Source: Mycoplasma bradburyae
GTDB lineage: Bacteria > Bacillota_I > Bacilli_A > Mycoplasmatales > Mycoplasmoidaceae
Length of the DNA stretch: 64,000 bases
Direction: 5' to 3'
Assembly (NCBI RefSeq): GCF_024338845.1
Contig: NZ_CP101414.1
Coordinates: 186,001 to 250,000, forward strand
Positions 11,301 through 21,646 of this stretch are shown in pieces. Positions within the stretch are counted from its first letter, which is position 1. Each line of letters begins with the position of its first letter. Made by a program: the position numbers and the translations under genes. The notes under the pieces were generated by a model that was not told the DNA's origin, did not search any database, and saw only the letters and a list, made by a program, of their open reading frames with translations.

Positions 11301-13165
11301 AACTAGTTGAATACTTAACTAACAAGATTAAAGAAGTACCAACTCCGGTTGTAAAAACTGAAGTTGTTAAAGAAATTGTTAGACAAGAACCAACTTACAT
11401 CGAACCTACTAGACAAAAATCGCTTCATGATACTTCAAGAAGAGAATTAGAACAAGGTGAACCTGTAAGAGTATTAAAACAATACGTGGAAGAATCTGAC
11501 GATCTGCTTAACCGTGTTGTTGCTACTAAACACAAACAACCAACAGCTGAACAATTAGACTTTTTAGTTCAACAAGTAGTTGATGCAGAAGAAGATGACG
11601 CACCAATTACTCCGATAGCAACTAAGAGAACAGAAAAAACAATTCAACAAAAACTACAAGAGCTATCTGAAGAACAAACACAACCAGTTGTTCAAGTTCC
11701 TGTAATTACTCAAGAACAAGCACAACCTGCAATGCAACTTCAAGTTATGCCTGGTATTAACAATGTTCCGGTTCAACAAGCGTTGCAATATCAACAACCT
11801 ATGATGCAACCGATGTTAAATCAGCAACAGATCTTAAATAGATCAGTAATGCAAAATCAAACAATGAACTCTGTTGCAGGACAAATTAATCCGACACAAC
11901 AAATTGTAGAACCAATTGTTCCAATTCAGGCTCAAGTTCAACCTAATACATTTAATCAACCTCAACCTAGTCAAGTTGTTCAAACTCCTATAACTCCTCA
12001 ACAAGATATATTTGAACAAAAACTATTCTTAGAACCTGAAATTCAAGTTCAACCACAGGCTTTATACACAGCTTCTAGAGATCCTAAACCAGAACCAACT
12101 ATTAACCAACAACCAGTTTATTCTGAATCTAGAGTTCAACCTACGGTTAGATTTGATGCTCCTAGTCAGCCAGATTCTAAAGTTGCATATCATTCAACTA
12201 AAGAATTTGATGATCGATACAATGAATATGATTCTAGATATCCTCAAGAATCAGAACCACAAGGATACGAACAAGTTCAATACGATCAACCAGAACAACA
12301 ACAAGTTGAAGAGTTTTATGAAAAACCGGTTGATAGAATTAATCAAGCTAATGAATATCAAGATTTAAGATATCAAGAACAACCAACTAAATATCAACAA
12401 GCTCAAACTAGATATCAACAATCTGAATCTAGATATCCTCGAGATAATAGATTTAGTCAAGAACAAAGATATCCTCAAGATCCAAGATTTACTCAAGAAC
12501 CTAGATATCAAGAAGATCCAAGATTTGTTCAACAACCTATATATCAAGAAGAACCAAGACTTGTTGAAGAAGTTAGATATCAAGAAGATCCAAGAAGAAT
12601 CATTACTTCATCTAGTGAGTCATCATACGAACCGAATTACTACAACAATAGAAAACCGTATCAACCATACGAACCTAGAAGAAGTAGTTATGAAATTAGA
12701 AAACCGGTTGCTTATGATCTAGATAAACCTTCTAGAAGATACCAACAATTACCTATTAGACCAAATAATAGTGTTGAATCTAGACAATTAACAGTTCCTT
12801 CTAACAACAGACATTTATCAATAAGAGATACTAACTACTTAAGATACAAAGAAGGTTATGGATATGATTATGATCGTCCATCAACTCAATACTATAGATC
12901 TAATTATGATACTTATGTAAAAGAAGTTAGAAGACCAAGCGCTCAATCAACTTCTATTAACGCATTAGTACCTAGACCTGTAAGTATGTACCAACCAGTG
13001 CTAGCTCCTTATCGTAGAATGCCTGCATCTAGAAGAATGGTTCCTTTACCTCCTTCAGTAAGAAGAGTAAGCTACTCAGGCAGAATGTCACCTCCTAGAG
13101 TTGTTAGATCATACAATCAACAACCTTCAATGAGAAGATCACCATTAACTAGAGGATACTGATAA
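8339..13165 (+). CDS. hlp3: HMW3-like cytoskeletal cytadherence protein
   Basis: 1608 residues. A folded N-terminal domain (1-140, NPKFYKKLIKN, KFYLVGINNETGETFNL) resembles the start of M. pneumoniae HMW3/P65. It is followed by an acidic region and a Q/Y/F-D-Q repeat block (~200-410); a long E/V/Q/P acidic stretch (~410-720); a short coiled coil near 935-980 (ESIRKLESLVEENRKL); a P/Q/M-rich section (~1110-1260); a block of RYQ/PRF repeats (~1340-1425); and a basic R/Y/S/P-rich tail. No signal peptide or membrane span. The layout is that of the acidic proline-rich proteins that build the attachment organelle. The reading frame runs through TGA at 13160 to TAA 13163-13165, so the last residue is Trp, and the stop overlaps the next ATG. 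It is much longer than M. pneumoniae HMW3 (672). The name hlp3 rests on this likeness and on the nearby P30-type gene. Confidence 0.72.
8925..9560 (+). repeat. Q/D/F/Y-rich repeat block in the HMW3-like gene
   Basis: Within the HMW3-like gene the DNA repeats variants of gatcaa, gcacaa and gattcgatc. The protein reads as degenerate 5-12 residue units such as AQFDQTQGFDQQ and QYNQPQFDQ. Several units of about 36-60 bp are identical or nearly so (for example the two FDQTQGFDQQAQFDQTQGFD stretches around 9274-9390). Such blocks expand and contract by slippage or unequal recombination; unit count probably differs between strains. Confidence 0.75.
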
Positions 13166-13974
13166 TGAAACCAAATCAAGATGTCGCATTAGAATTCTTT
13201 ATAACACATACTGACTACTTAATTAATGATGTAGTCAGTATCCAAGAGATTCATAATGGCTTTACTAATATTTCTTATCTTTTAAAAACAAAAGATAATA
13301 AACAATATCAAGTCAGGTTTGCTCAGAATAACGAATTAGTCTCGCGAATTAATGAGTACGAAGTAATCAAACTATTAAATAATGATTTGTTTATCTTCTT
13401 TGATAAACAAACAGGAGATTGTATTAAAAAATGAATCCCTGGTAAAGAAGTTGATTACTTTGATAAACTAAGACTTGATAATTTAGCTAAAGCTATTAAA
13501 CAGATCCACCAAGTAGATATCTCGAATAGTTCAATATTAAAGATTAATTACTTGGCAGGAATAGATAACGCTAAATTATCAACCAGACACAAGAAACTGT
13601 ATTATCACTTAATCAATAAATACAAGAACTTGCCTCAAACACTAACGCATTCAGATCTGAATGCTCACAACATGTTGGTAGATCAAAATAATCAAATTCA
13701 TTTGATTGACTTTGAATGGTCAAGGATTAACACCCCTTATTTTGATCTAGCTAATATGGCAAGAGAATCCTTAAACTTACAACAAGCTTATTATCTTGTT
13801 GAAAGTTATCAAGGATTAGATAAAACAATCTTTAATGATTTTTTAATTATCACTTGTATCTTTGCTTTGATATGAACTTATAATATGGCTCAAACTGATA
13901 AGATTATTGCTTATCGCAAAGAAGTTCAAAAGCGTTTAGATCTTTATCTAAAGCTATTTATAGGTAATATCTAA
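13165..13974 (+). CDS. Choline/ethanolamine kinase-like (LicA-like) phosphotransferase
   Basis: 269 residues with TGA-Trp at KKWIPGKEVDYF and FALIWTYNM. Aminoglycoside-phosphotransferase fold: an N-lobe with GFTNISYLLKTKDNKQYQVRF, the hinge, then the catalytic LTHSDLNAHNMLVDQNN and the metal-binding IHLIDFEWS, followed by PYFDLANMARES. These are the Brenner and DFG-equivalent motifs of choline kinases. The likely reaction is ATP-dependent phosphorylation of choline or a similar small alcohol; in the LicA family this feeds phosphocholine decoration of surface glycolipid. The substrate is inferred only. It begins one base inside the end of the HMW3-like gene, so they are co-transcribed. It is unusual to find it inserted between an HMW3-like gene and the P30-like gene. 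Confidence 0.8.
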
Positions 13975-13985
13975 ATTATAGAAGC

Positions 13986-14011
13986 TTGTGATTATAAAAA
14001 AGCGTTATAAT
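13986..14011 (+). promoter_or_regulatory. Candidate promoter of mgc2
   Basis: A consensus TATAAT lies at 14006-14011, 62 nt upstream of the mgc2 start, in the only intergenic gap before that gene. The upstream TTGTGA (13986-13991) is a weak -35 at 14-nt spacing; mycoplasma promoters often rely on the -10 alone. Confidence 0.5.
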
Positions 14012-14073
14012 ATATAAAAAATTAATAAATTTATTTAATATAAAAGAAATTTAGAAATCATAAATTAACTATT

Positions 14074-14955
14074 ATGTTTAAACTTAAAAAGTTAAAATCC
14101 AAATTAATCGGACTTAGCTTTGTATTACCAGGAGCAATTGCTCTTGGTAGTGGTTTTGGTGCAAGTAATCAAAACAAACAACAGCATTCACATAAATTAG
14201 TGCTTCACGATGGTGAAGATAATTCTGTTGGTCCTAAAAATATTACTTCAGAAGCTTGATTTTACCCAGTAGTTGGTTCAGGGGCTGGATTAATTGCAGT
14301 TTCTTTAATCTTAGGTCTTGGAATTGGAATTCCGATTGCTAAGAAAAAAGAAAGAATGATGCTTCAAGAACGTGAAGAACACCAAAAAATGGTGGAATCA
14401 CTAGGTATGATTGAACAACAAAATCAAGCACAGACTACTGAAGAAGTTCAAGAAACTGATCAAGCTCAACCAAATCAAGAGAATTTAGCTTTACAAGCAA
14501 GTGCTCAACCTGGAGTAATTAATCAACCTAATATGGGAATGGGTCAACCTAATCCAGGTATGATGAATCCTAATATGCAAGCTCAAGGTAATAATCCAAA
14601 TATGGGCTTTGCTAATAATCAAATGGGTCCAAGACCTGGCTTCCCTGGACAACCAGGACAAATGCCAAATCAAATGGGTCCAAGACCTGGTTTCCCTGGA
14701 CAACCAGGACAAATGCCTAACCAAATGGGTCCAAGACCTGGCTTCCCTGGACAACCAGGACAAATGCCTAATCAAATGGGTCCAAGACCTGGTTTCCCTG
14801 GACAACCAGGACAAATGCCTAACCAAATGGGTCCAAGACCTGGTTTCCCTGGTCAAATGCCTAATCAAATGGGTCCAAGACCTGGCTTCCCTGGTCAAAT
14901 ACCAAACCAAATGGGTCCAAGACCTGGTTTTAATCCTCAAAACGGACCAAGATAA
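14074..14955 (+). CDS. mgc2: Mgc2/P30-type cytadhesin
   Basis: 293 residues. N-terminal signal/anchor (about 8-30), then a short extracellular or periplasm-like part with SEAWFYPVVG, a second hydrophobic span (about 69-90, GLIAVSLILGLGIGIPIA), a basic KKKERMM stop-transfer, and a coiled-coil-like acidic linker. The tail is proline/glycine/methionine repeats MGPRPGFPGQPGQMPNQ ending GFNPQNGPR. This is the plan of M. pneumoniae P30 and M. gallisepticum Mgc2, tip-localised adhesin-accessory proteins. It is the first gene of mgc2-gapA-crmA, the known operon order. The repeat tail is more regular than in the M. gallisepticum protein as I recall it, hence the hesitation over species. One TGA-Trp at residue 62. 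Confidence 0.88.
14623..14931 (+). repeat. 51-bp and 42-bp tandem repeats in mgc2
   Basis: Four in-frame 51-bp units (14623-14826) encode MGPRPGFPGQPGQMPNQ. Two shortened 42-bp units (14827-14910) that lack one PGQ follow, then a partial unit. Units differ mainly at synonymous positions (ggc/ggt, aat/aac), so they are recently amplified. Length changes would keep the frame, giving a size-variable adhesin tail. Confidence 0.9.
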
Positions 14956-14977
14956 AGTTTAAATATTTAATCTTTTA

Positions 14978-15010
14978 GTTTCTTATTTAGATTTAATTTA
15001 AATAAGAAAC
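14978..15010 (+). promoter_or_regulatory. Perfect 12-bp inverted repeat between mgc2 and gapA
   Basis: GTTTCTTATTTA at 14978-14989 is exactly complementary to 14999-15010, with a 9-nt loop. No T-run follows, so it is not a standard terminator. As mgc2-gapA-crmA is known to be co-transcribed in M. gallisepticum, this may be an RNA-processing or stability hairpin or an operator; function unproven. Confidence 0.5.
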
Positions 15011-15111
15011 AGTTAAAAAATTTATTAATATTTTTATTTTCTTATAAAATAGTATAAGAATAGTCAATATTAAAAAAAACTATTTGTTAATAAATAATAG
15101 AAATTGAAATC

Positions 15112-18100
15112 GTGAAAAAATCTATTTTAAAATTATCGGCCACACTTACTCCCTTTGCTTTAATCGGTTTAGGTAGCTTTGGTTTAGCGGCTATTAATAG
15201 CGCTAAACCAAGTGATGCTAAACTAGTTAAGCACGAAGGTGAATCGGCTCAAGAAAACCAGTCTAATCTTTTAGACACAGCTCGCAGATGAAGAAACTCT
15301 AACTTTACATCTGCTTCTATTGAAGGTACCAACCCTGGTGCTTTAGTTTTAACTGGCAAAAAATCTATTAGCCGTATCGATTTATACGGTAACGTTGTTT
15401 GAACATTTGATCCAGCAAGCAGCGATTTAGGTGAAAAAGTTGGTTATTACGATGCTAATAACGAGTTTAAACAGTTTACAGGAACTGTACCTTTCCAAGT
15501 ATCTGATTTAAGTTCTAAAACTGTAGTAGAAGCTATTCAAGATCAACAAGATCCTAATGCTTTCTATTTATTATTAATTCCAGATGTAGCAGTTGCTCAA
15601 CAACAAGAAACTAAAGATCACACTTTTGAGAATTACTATGTTCCAGATACTCCTGTTAGTGCTGGTGGTGAAGAAGATTCTGAAACTGCAGAAGGTGCAG
15701 GAGGTGGTGCAGCGCCGGCTCCAGCCGCAGTAGCTTCAACTGGCGGAGGAGTTCCGGGTGCTAGATCATCAGTTAAATTGGTTGATGGTGAAGGAACAGC
15801 TACTGGTTCAAACGGAATGGCTGAGACGGTTATAGATTATGAAACAGGTAATAGTATACCTAAACCTAAACAGTTAAAGGAATCTTCTGAAAGTATCGAA
15901 TCTATTAATGAAGGTAAAAGTTATTCTAGTATTAATAGCGACAAAAAACTTCAAGGTGTAATCGTAAAAGTTAACGAAAATTTATTTAACAAAAGCACTC
16001 CGTTTCTAGTAGAAAACATGTCTTTCATTAAACCTAAAGACATGGTTGATAACTATCCTTCTAATTGAAAAAAAACTACAGAAAACAATAAATATACTAA
16101 TGTTGTTAAATTTTACAATCAAGCAAATCCTTCTTATGAAGCTGATAGAGGATATTTCAACGCTAAATACTATCCTAAACGCCTTGAAACTCAAAAAGAT
16201 ACACCATTAGTTGATAGTTCGTTCTCTCCAAACGAACATCCAGAATGATTTGACGAACAAAAAAACTTTGTTATGCCATGGATGCAATATATAACAAATT
16301 TAGGTGGTCTTTACGCTAAAAATAACACGGTTTATTTGTTTGGTGGTAATGGTACTTGAGTTAATAATGAATCAGCTTTGAGTATTGGTGTTTTTAGAAC
16401 GAAATTTGGATCAAGTTCCACAGAAGCTCCAGGTACATCAAAAACGGTAGGTTATCCTTACGCAATTTTACTTTCTTCGATTTCAATTCAAAAAGCTAAT
16501 TTAGCTCAATTTGTTCCTGGTGTTGCTGGATTAGGTCAAGATTTAGGTTACCATTATGTTCCTAGATTAGCTGTTGGCGGTGTAAGTTCTCCTAAATCTG
16601 CGGGCGGAAATATATTCATAGGTTCTACTATTACTTGAGGTACCAATGGTGGAACAATATTAGATACTAAATGACACACTCCTTCAGTTATTGAAGATGC
16701 GACAAGAACAGATAAAACAACAACGGTTTCTAACGAAACCATTCCTAAAAGATGATCAAATCTTTATGATTATAATTCGACAAGTTCGGCATCATTATTA
16801 AGTAAGCCTGCTGGCGGTAATACAAAACAAGTTGAATCGTTATTTTCTACAGCTTTAAAATTGGATGCATTAAATGCATTACCTGATCAATTCGACGAAC
16901 AAAATAAAGTTGTATTTACTTATGCTATGCTTGATGGTCGTCAATGAAGTTTAGGTTCATGAAAAGATAGTACATGATTTGTTTCTGACAACATTAATAG
17001 CTTCAATTACAATACTCAAAACCAATTAGCAAATGGCGGAGAAAATAGAAACCCAAGAAATATATTAAATGCATTAACGACTGCAAGAGGTTTTGATCGT
17101 AGAAGTATTGGTAATGTGGTTTATACATATTCTAGTACTGATCAAAGTTTAACTTATTATTACCAAGTTGGCGCAACAATTACAACATGACCAGAAATTA
17201 AAGCTAATTACAAAAATAACGCTAACATTAATTTCTATCACTTAAATAAATCTGACTTTGGTAGTACAACAAATGATCAAAATGGAGATCAATCAAAATT
17301 AAATAGCGCTTATAATACATCTGCTGCAGACACTTGATATAATGGATCGATTTATGTTAAAAAATCTAAATTCACTCCTAGTAGTCAAGGATATACATGA
17401 AAAGACTTTAAAGGTTTAACAACAACTTCTTCTAAAGCTGTTATTTCAAACTGAACTAAAGCTGGATATAGTATAAGACCTGAAGGTGATACAAGTTTTA
17501 ATGTTTCTAAAATTTCTTTTGATAGAAGTATTACAGCTGCTGTTGAAGTTAGTGCCTTAGATAGTTATTACGTTCAATTAGAAGGAAGTAAGTCGCTAAA
17601 CTCTGTATCTCGTAAGAGTTCTACTACTAATGCTTTATCTCTAAGTGCTGATACTATAAAAAATCCTTTAAACAACAGAAATGAAGTAATTGGTCAAGGT
17701 AATTTTATCTCTAAAGACAATATTCCTTCATCATTCTTTGAAAATAAAATTAACGATATTATCGTAAAAGATTCTGATGGAAGTGAAGTACTTAATAGTA
17801 AATATATCAATTCAATTTACTCTTATACTCCTCCTGCCGATAATAAAGATATCAAATTAAGATTATTAGTTGTTGATAGATCAAAAGCTACTAACGATTT
17901 CATTAAATTATTACCTCAAGTTTTAGTTGATGGTGAATATGTTCCTGTGCCTCAAGCTAACTCAGTGTTTGTTTCTGATCGAGAATTTACAGGGTTCAAT
18001 GCTTTACCTGGTTACATCTTACCTGTTGCGATTTCTATTCCTATTATAATTATTGCTTTAGCTTTAGCTTTAGGTTTAGGTGTTGGTATTCCGATGTCTC

Positions 18101-18381
18101 AAAACCGTAAGATGCTTAAACAAGGATTTGCTATTTCTAATAAGAAAGTTGATATCCTTACAACTGCTGTTGGTAGTGTATTTAAACAAATTATTAACAG
18201 AACTTCAGTTAGTAACATTAAGAAATCACCTCAAATGTTACAATCTGCTAAAAAACCTGCTGCTAAACCTGCTGCTTCAGGCGCTAAACCTGCTGCTCCT
18301 GCAGCTAAACCTGCAGGTCCTGCTAAACCAACTGGTCCTGCTAAACCTGCTGCTCCAAAACCAAAAGCTCCAGCTAAATAA
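15112..18381 (+). CDS. gapA: Primary cytadhesin GapA (P1 family)
   Basis: 1089 residues with many TGA-Trp codons; I followed the frame through each and found no disruption. The start is taken as GTG at 15112 because the signal-anchor KKSILKLSATLTPFALIGLG begins directly after it and no in-frame ATG is near; TTG at 15104 is in another frame. The ectodomain has a Gly/Ala/Pro-rich insert (about 184-222), then P1-family segments such as PWMQYITNLGGLYAKNNTVY, LFGGNGTWVNN and YHYVPRLAVGG. A membrane span near 966-993 (ILPVAISIPIIIIALALALG) is followed by a cytoplasmic Lys/Pro/Ala-rich tail (from about 1045). It is the main adhesin of M. gallisepticum and needs CrmA for function. Expression is known to phase-vary there; here the gene is intact. 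Confidence 0.92.
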
Positions 18382-18404
18382 TATAAAATAGGTGAAATAA
18401 AAAT

Positions 18405-21400
18405 ATGAATATATCGAAAAAACTTAAAAGTTATTCTTTAATAAGCGGATTGGTTGGAATTGGTATTCTTGGATCAGTTAGCTTTGCAATTAATAAAGAA
18501 GTTAGTAATCAAAATAACACACAATTAGTTAATCAAGCTAGAACTGTTGATGCTAACAGCATCAATCTTAATCAAATAGGTAATAACGACTCTTTATTTA
18601 ATTCTGTTCTAAAAGATGATAATGACAATTTTATAACATCATCTAAAATATCTATTGTTAAATTAGATAGCTTTACTAAGCCTATGTATGGTTTAGATTT
18701 ATCTGATGACTTTTCTGGATATGAAGTAAAACAAATTGTAGCTGATTATACAACCAGCAAAAATAGATTTGACGGAAAACAAAATAGAGTTTATTATGCT
18801 CTTTTAGTGAATGAAAATGTTAATATTCATGTAAAAAGAGTTGGAACAGGTTCAGATACAAGAAATAATACTAGATTAGGTTCTAAATCTGATATGTCAA
18901 AATTAGCTATTGGTGGCGTTGATAACCCTGCTCATGTAATAAGAATTGTTGATGACGGAACTAAATTTACTTTCAAAAAAGATACAGAAGGTGAAATTGT
19001 TAATGATTTCATTTTAGATGCTCCGTTATTACCTAAAAATCTATCTTCTGATTGATATAACTTATACATCCAAAGAGATATTCTTCCTAATGATGTAAAT
19101 GTAGTTACACTACCTACTCCTGTAGGTAGAGTTAGTGGTTCTAGTCAATCTGACGGAATGTTTGATTTTGGTAATGGAGTTGCTAGTTCAACAAAACCTA
19201 CTACCCCTAGTTCTGCAACTGGAAAAAAAGATTCTGAAGATAATGTCAAAAAGAATATTAAAACTTCATTTCAATTAGATGAGAAATTTGTTTATCCTCA
19301 ATGAACTGGTGATGAAGAAAATAAACAAATTACTAGAGCCAGTAATTTTTCTGCTGATAACTATTGGAATTTTAATTTCCCTGAGGCTCCTAATGTTGCA
19401 TTAAAAGAAGATACTGTTAATGTTTTTTCGAGACTTTATTTAAATTCCGTTAATTCATTATCTTTTATAGGTGACAGTATTTACATTTTTGGTTCAAGTA
19501 AATTACCATCGCTTTGATATTATTCATTCCCTACGAAACTTACAGATCTAAATGATTTAAATCTTGTAAAAATTAGTGATTCTGAAGCATCATCTACAGA
19601 TAATGGAATGTTTGAAAATACTAATACTTTAAAAACATATAGAAGTTTTGGTATAGATGAAAAACCAATTTCTGATAATAAAATTGATGAAACTAACTGA
19701 TCTAATCCTAATGTTATTGAAGGAAGAATATATTCTGATTATAGATTAGGTATTAGTGATGAAATTGCTAAAAGTAATGCTAGCGCATTTATAAGTGGAT
19801 CGACGGGTGGTGTATCATTCACATCAACAGGTTCTAGTGTTATTTTAAGAGCTTCATATAATAATGAGAAAAAGCCTGATGGTAACTTTCAACCATACCT
19901 ATATGTTTTTGGTTACCAAAACTATCAACAGACAAGAGGTGATACAAGTCACTGAAATGGAACTTATAAATTAGTAAATGTTGGCGATTACGATTTTATA
20001 AGTGCTGCTAAAGTTGGAACAGAAACTAATGGACTTAGAGATAAAACTCTGAAGTTTAGAATGCTAGGTGGCTTCTTAAATGAAGATGATGCAAGAAGCC
20101 TTTCTAAGATACCTTATATAAAAGATAGTTCTTCTAGTGATAGAACAATTTTCAAAAATGGTTATTCAGACAATAACTACGAGTATGATCAATCAATTTT
20201 AGGATATGATGGTATTAGAAATAATTTAGATGCTGGTCTTAAAGCTACAAGTTTTGTAAACTTAAATAGACCAGATGCTAATGGTTTAGAATCTGTTGCT
20301 GCTGTTACATATTTAAGAGCTCAAATTGGGTTAGCTAAGACTTCTAGTGCAAGTATCCCTTTTGGAAATAATCACCAAATTATATCTACAAACCCAATTG
20401 ATGCATTCTCTTCAATAAAGAATATTAAAAGTATTATTCCTGGAGAAGAATTATGATACTTCCTATTTACTGATGAAGGTAAAAAATCGAGTATCTATAC
20501 ATTAAAACTTCCTGAATCTAGCAATCCTGATTTATCAAGTTCATTTAGTCCTACAAGTTTAGTTGCTCAAAAACAAATTAATTTAGTTTTACCTTTATTA
20601 AAAGATTCATTATATACAGTTGATAGTTCAGGTAATGTTTCTTTATATTCAAGTAGCCAAGGGTCTCCAAGTGATTTTGTTAAGAGTCAAAGCTTCAACT
20701 CTAACCTAGAAGAAATTGCTTTCTCTGGATCTGGTTCTACATATACTTCTGATTTCTGAGGGACAATCGAATTTAAACCTGCTCAATATCTAATTGAAAA
20801 CGGATTTACGAATAGTGTTGCTAAAGACTTTGTTACTAACGAAAGTTTCTTAAACAGTTTAGTGAACTTTACTCCAGCTAATGCTGGTACCAACTACAGA
20901 GTAATAGTTGATCCAGATGGTGATTTAACTAACCAAAAATTACCTATCAAAGTTCAAATTCAATACCTAGATGGTAAATATTACGATGCTAAATTAAAGA
21001 ACAAGGGTTACGTATCTTTCTCTTATAACAACTTTGCATCTTTACCTTCTTGAGTATTACCTACTGCTATTGGTAGTACATTAGGTATCCTTGCTATTAT
21101 GATTATCTTAGGTTTATCAATCGGTATTCCGATGAGAGCTCAAAGAAAATTACAAGACAAAGGGTTCAAAACAACATTCAAAAAAGTTGATACATTGACT
21201 TCAGCTGTTGGTTCAGTTTACAAGAAGATTATTTCACAAACTGCTAATGTTAAGAAAAAACCTGCTGCTTTAGGTGCCGCTAAAACTCCAGCTAAACCAG
21301 GTGAAAAACCTGCTGCTCCAAAACCAGCGGGCGCTGCTCCAGCTAAGCCAGCAGGACCAGCTAAACCATCAGGACCAGCTAAACCTTCTGCTCCTAAACC

Positions 21401-21419
21401 TGCTGCTCCTAAAAAATAA
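18405..21419 (+). CDS. crmA: Cytadherence-related molecule CrmA (P40/P90-type)
   Basis: 1004 residues with TGA-Trp, starting 23 nt after gapA. N-terminal signal-anchor (SLISGLVGIGILGSVSF), a large ectodomain with WGTIEFKPAQYLIE near residue 785, a single span near 884-910, then GIPMRAQRKLQDKGFKTTFK. The basic tail of repeated KPA/PAGPAKP ends in PKPAAPKK and is almost the same as the end of GapA. It corresponds to the M. pneumoniae P40/P90 precursor (MPN142), which forms the adhesion complex with P1. Co-expression of GapA and CrmA is required for cytadherence in M. gallisepticum. The gene ends before a strong terminator. No internal disruption seen. Confidence 0.9.
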
Positions 21420-21443
21420 ATAAGTTAATTATTTATTAAATAA

Positions 21444-21492
21444 AACCCCCTCCAAATAAGGTAATCTTACCTATTATAAGAGGGGTTGTTTT
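21444..21492 (+). terminator. Terminator after crmA
   Basis: Stem AACCCCCT (21444-21451) / AGGGGTT (21481-21487) with an inner ATAAGGTAA-type hairpin, then a short T-rich stretch. It closes the mgc2-gapA-crmA unit 25 nt after the stop. Confidence 0.75.
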
Positions 21493-21576
21493 ATTAAAAT
21501 ATAGATAGTTCAATATCAAAACAACATTTAAATTGATAAAATAAGAATACCTATTATTTTGATATAAAACCGCATA

Positions 21577-21605
21577 TAAGCTTTATTAAATATTAATAAA
21601 GCTTA
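21577..21605 (+). promoter_or_regulatory. Perfect 13-bp inverted repeat upstream of the gapA paralogue
   Basis: TAAGCTTTATTAA (21577-21589) is exactly complementary to 21593-21605 with a 3-nt loop, 42 nt before the ATG of the second gapA-like gene. A-rich sequence, not a T-run, follows, so an operator or 5'-leader hairpin is more likely than a terminator. GATATAAAA at 21561-21569 just upstream could be a -10 region. Confidence 0.5.
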
Positions 21606-21646
21606 AAACTAAACAATAATAATAGATTATTAGTAATTTAAAGATA

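Noticed and set aside
14491..14962. Open frames on the minus strand and in +2 across the mgc2 repeats
   Set aside because: Repeats of 51 and 42 bp keep all frames open; only the MGPRPGF frame continues the signal-anchor and matches Mgc2/P30.
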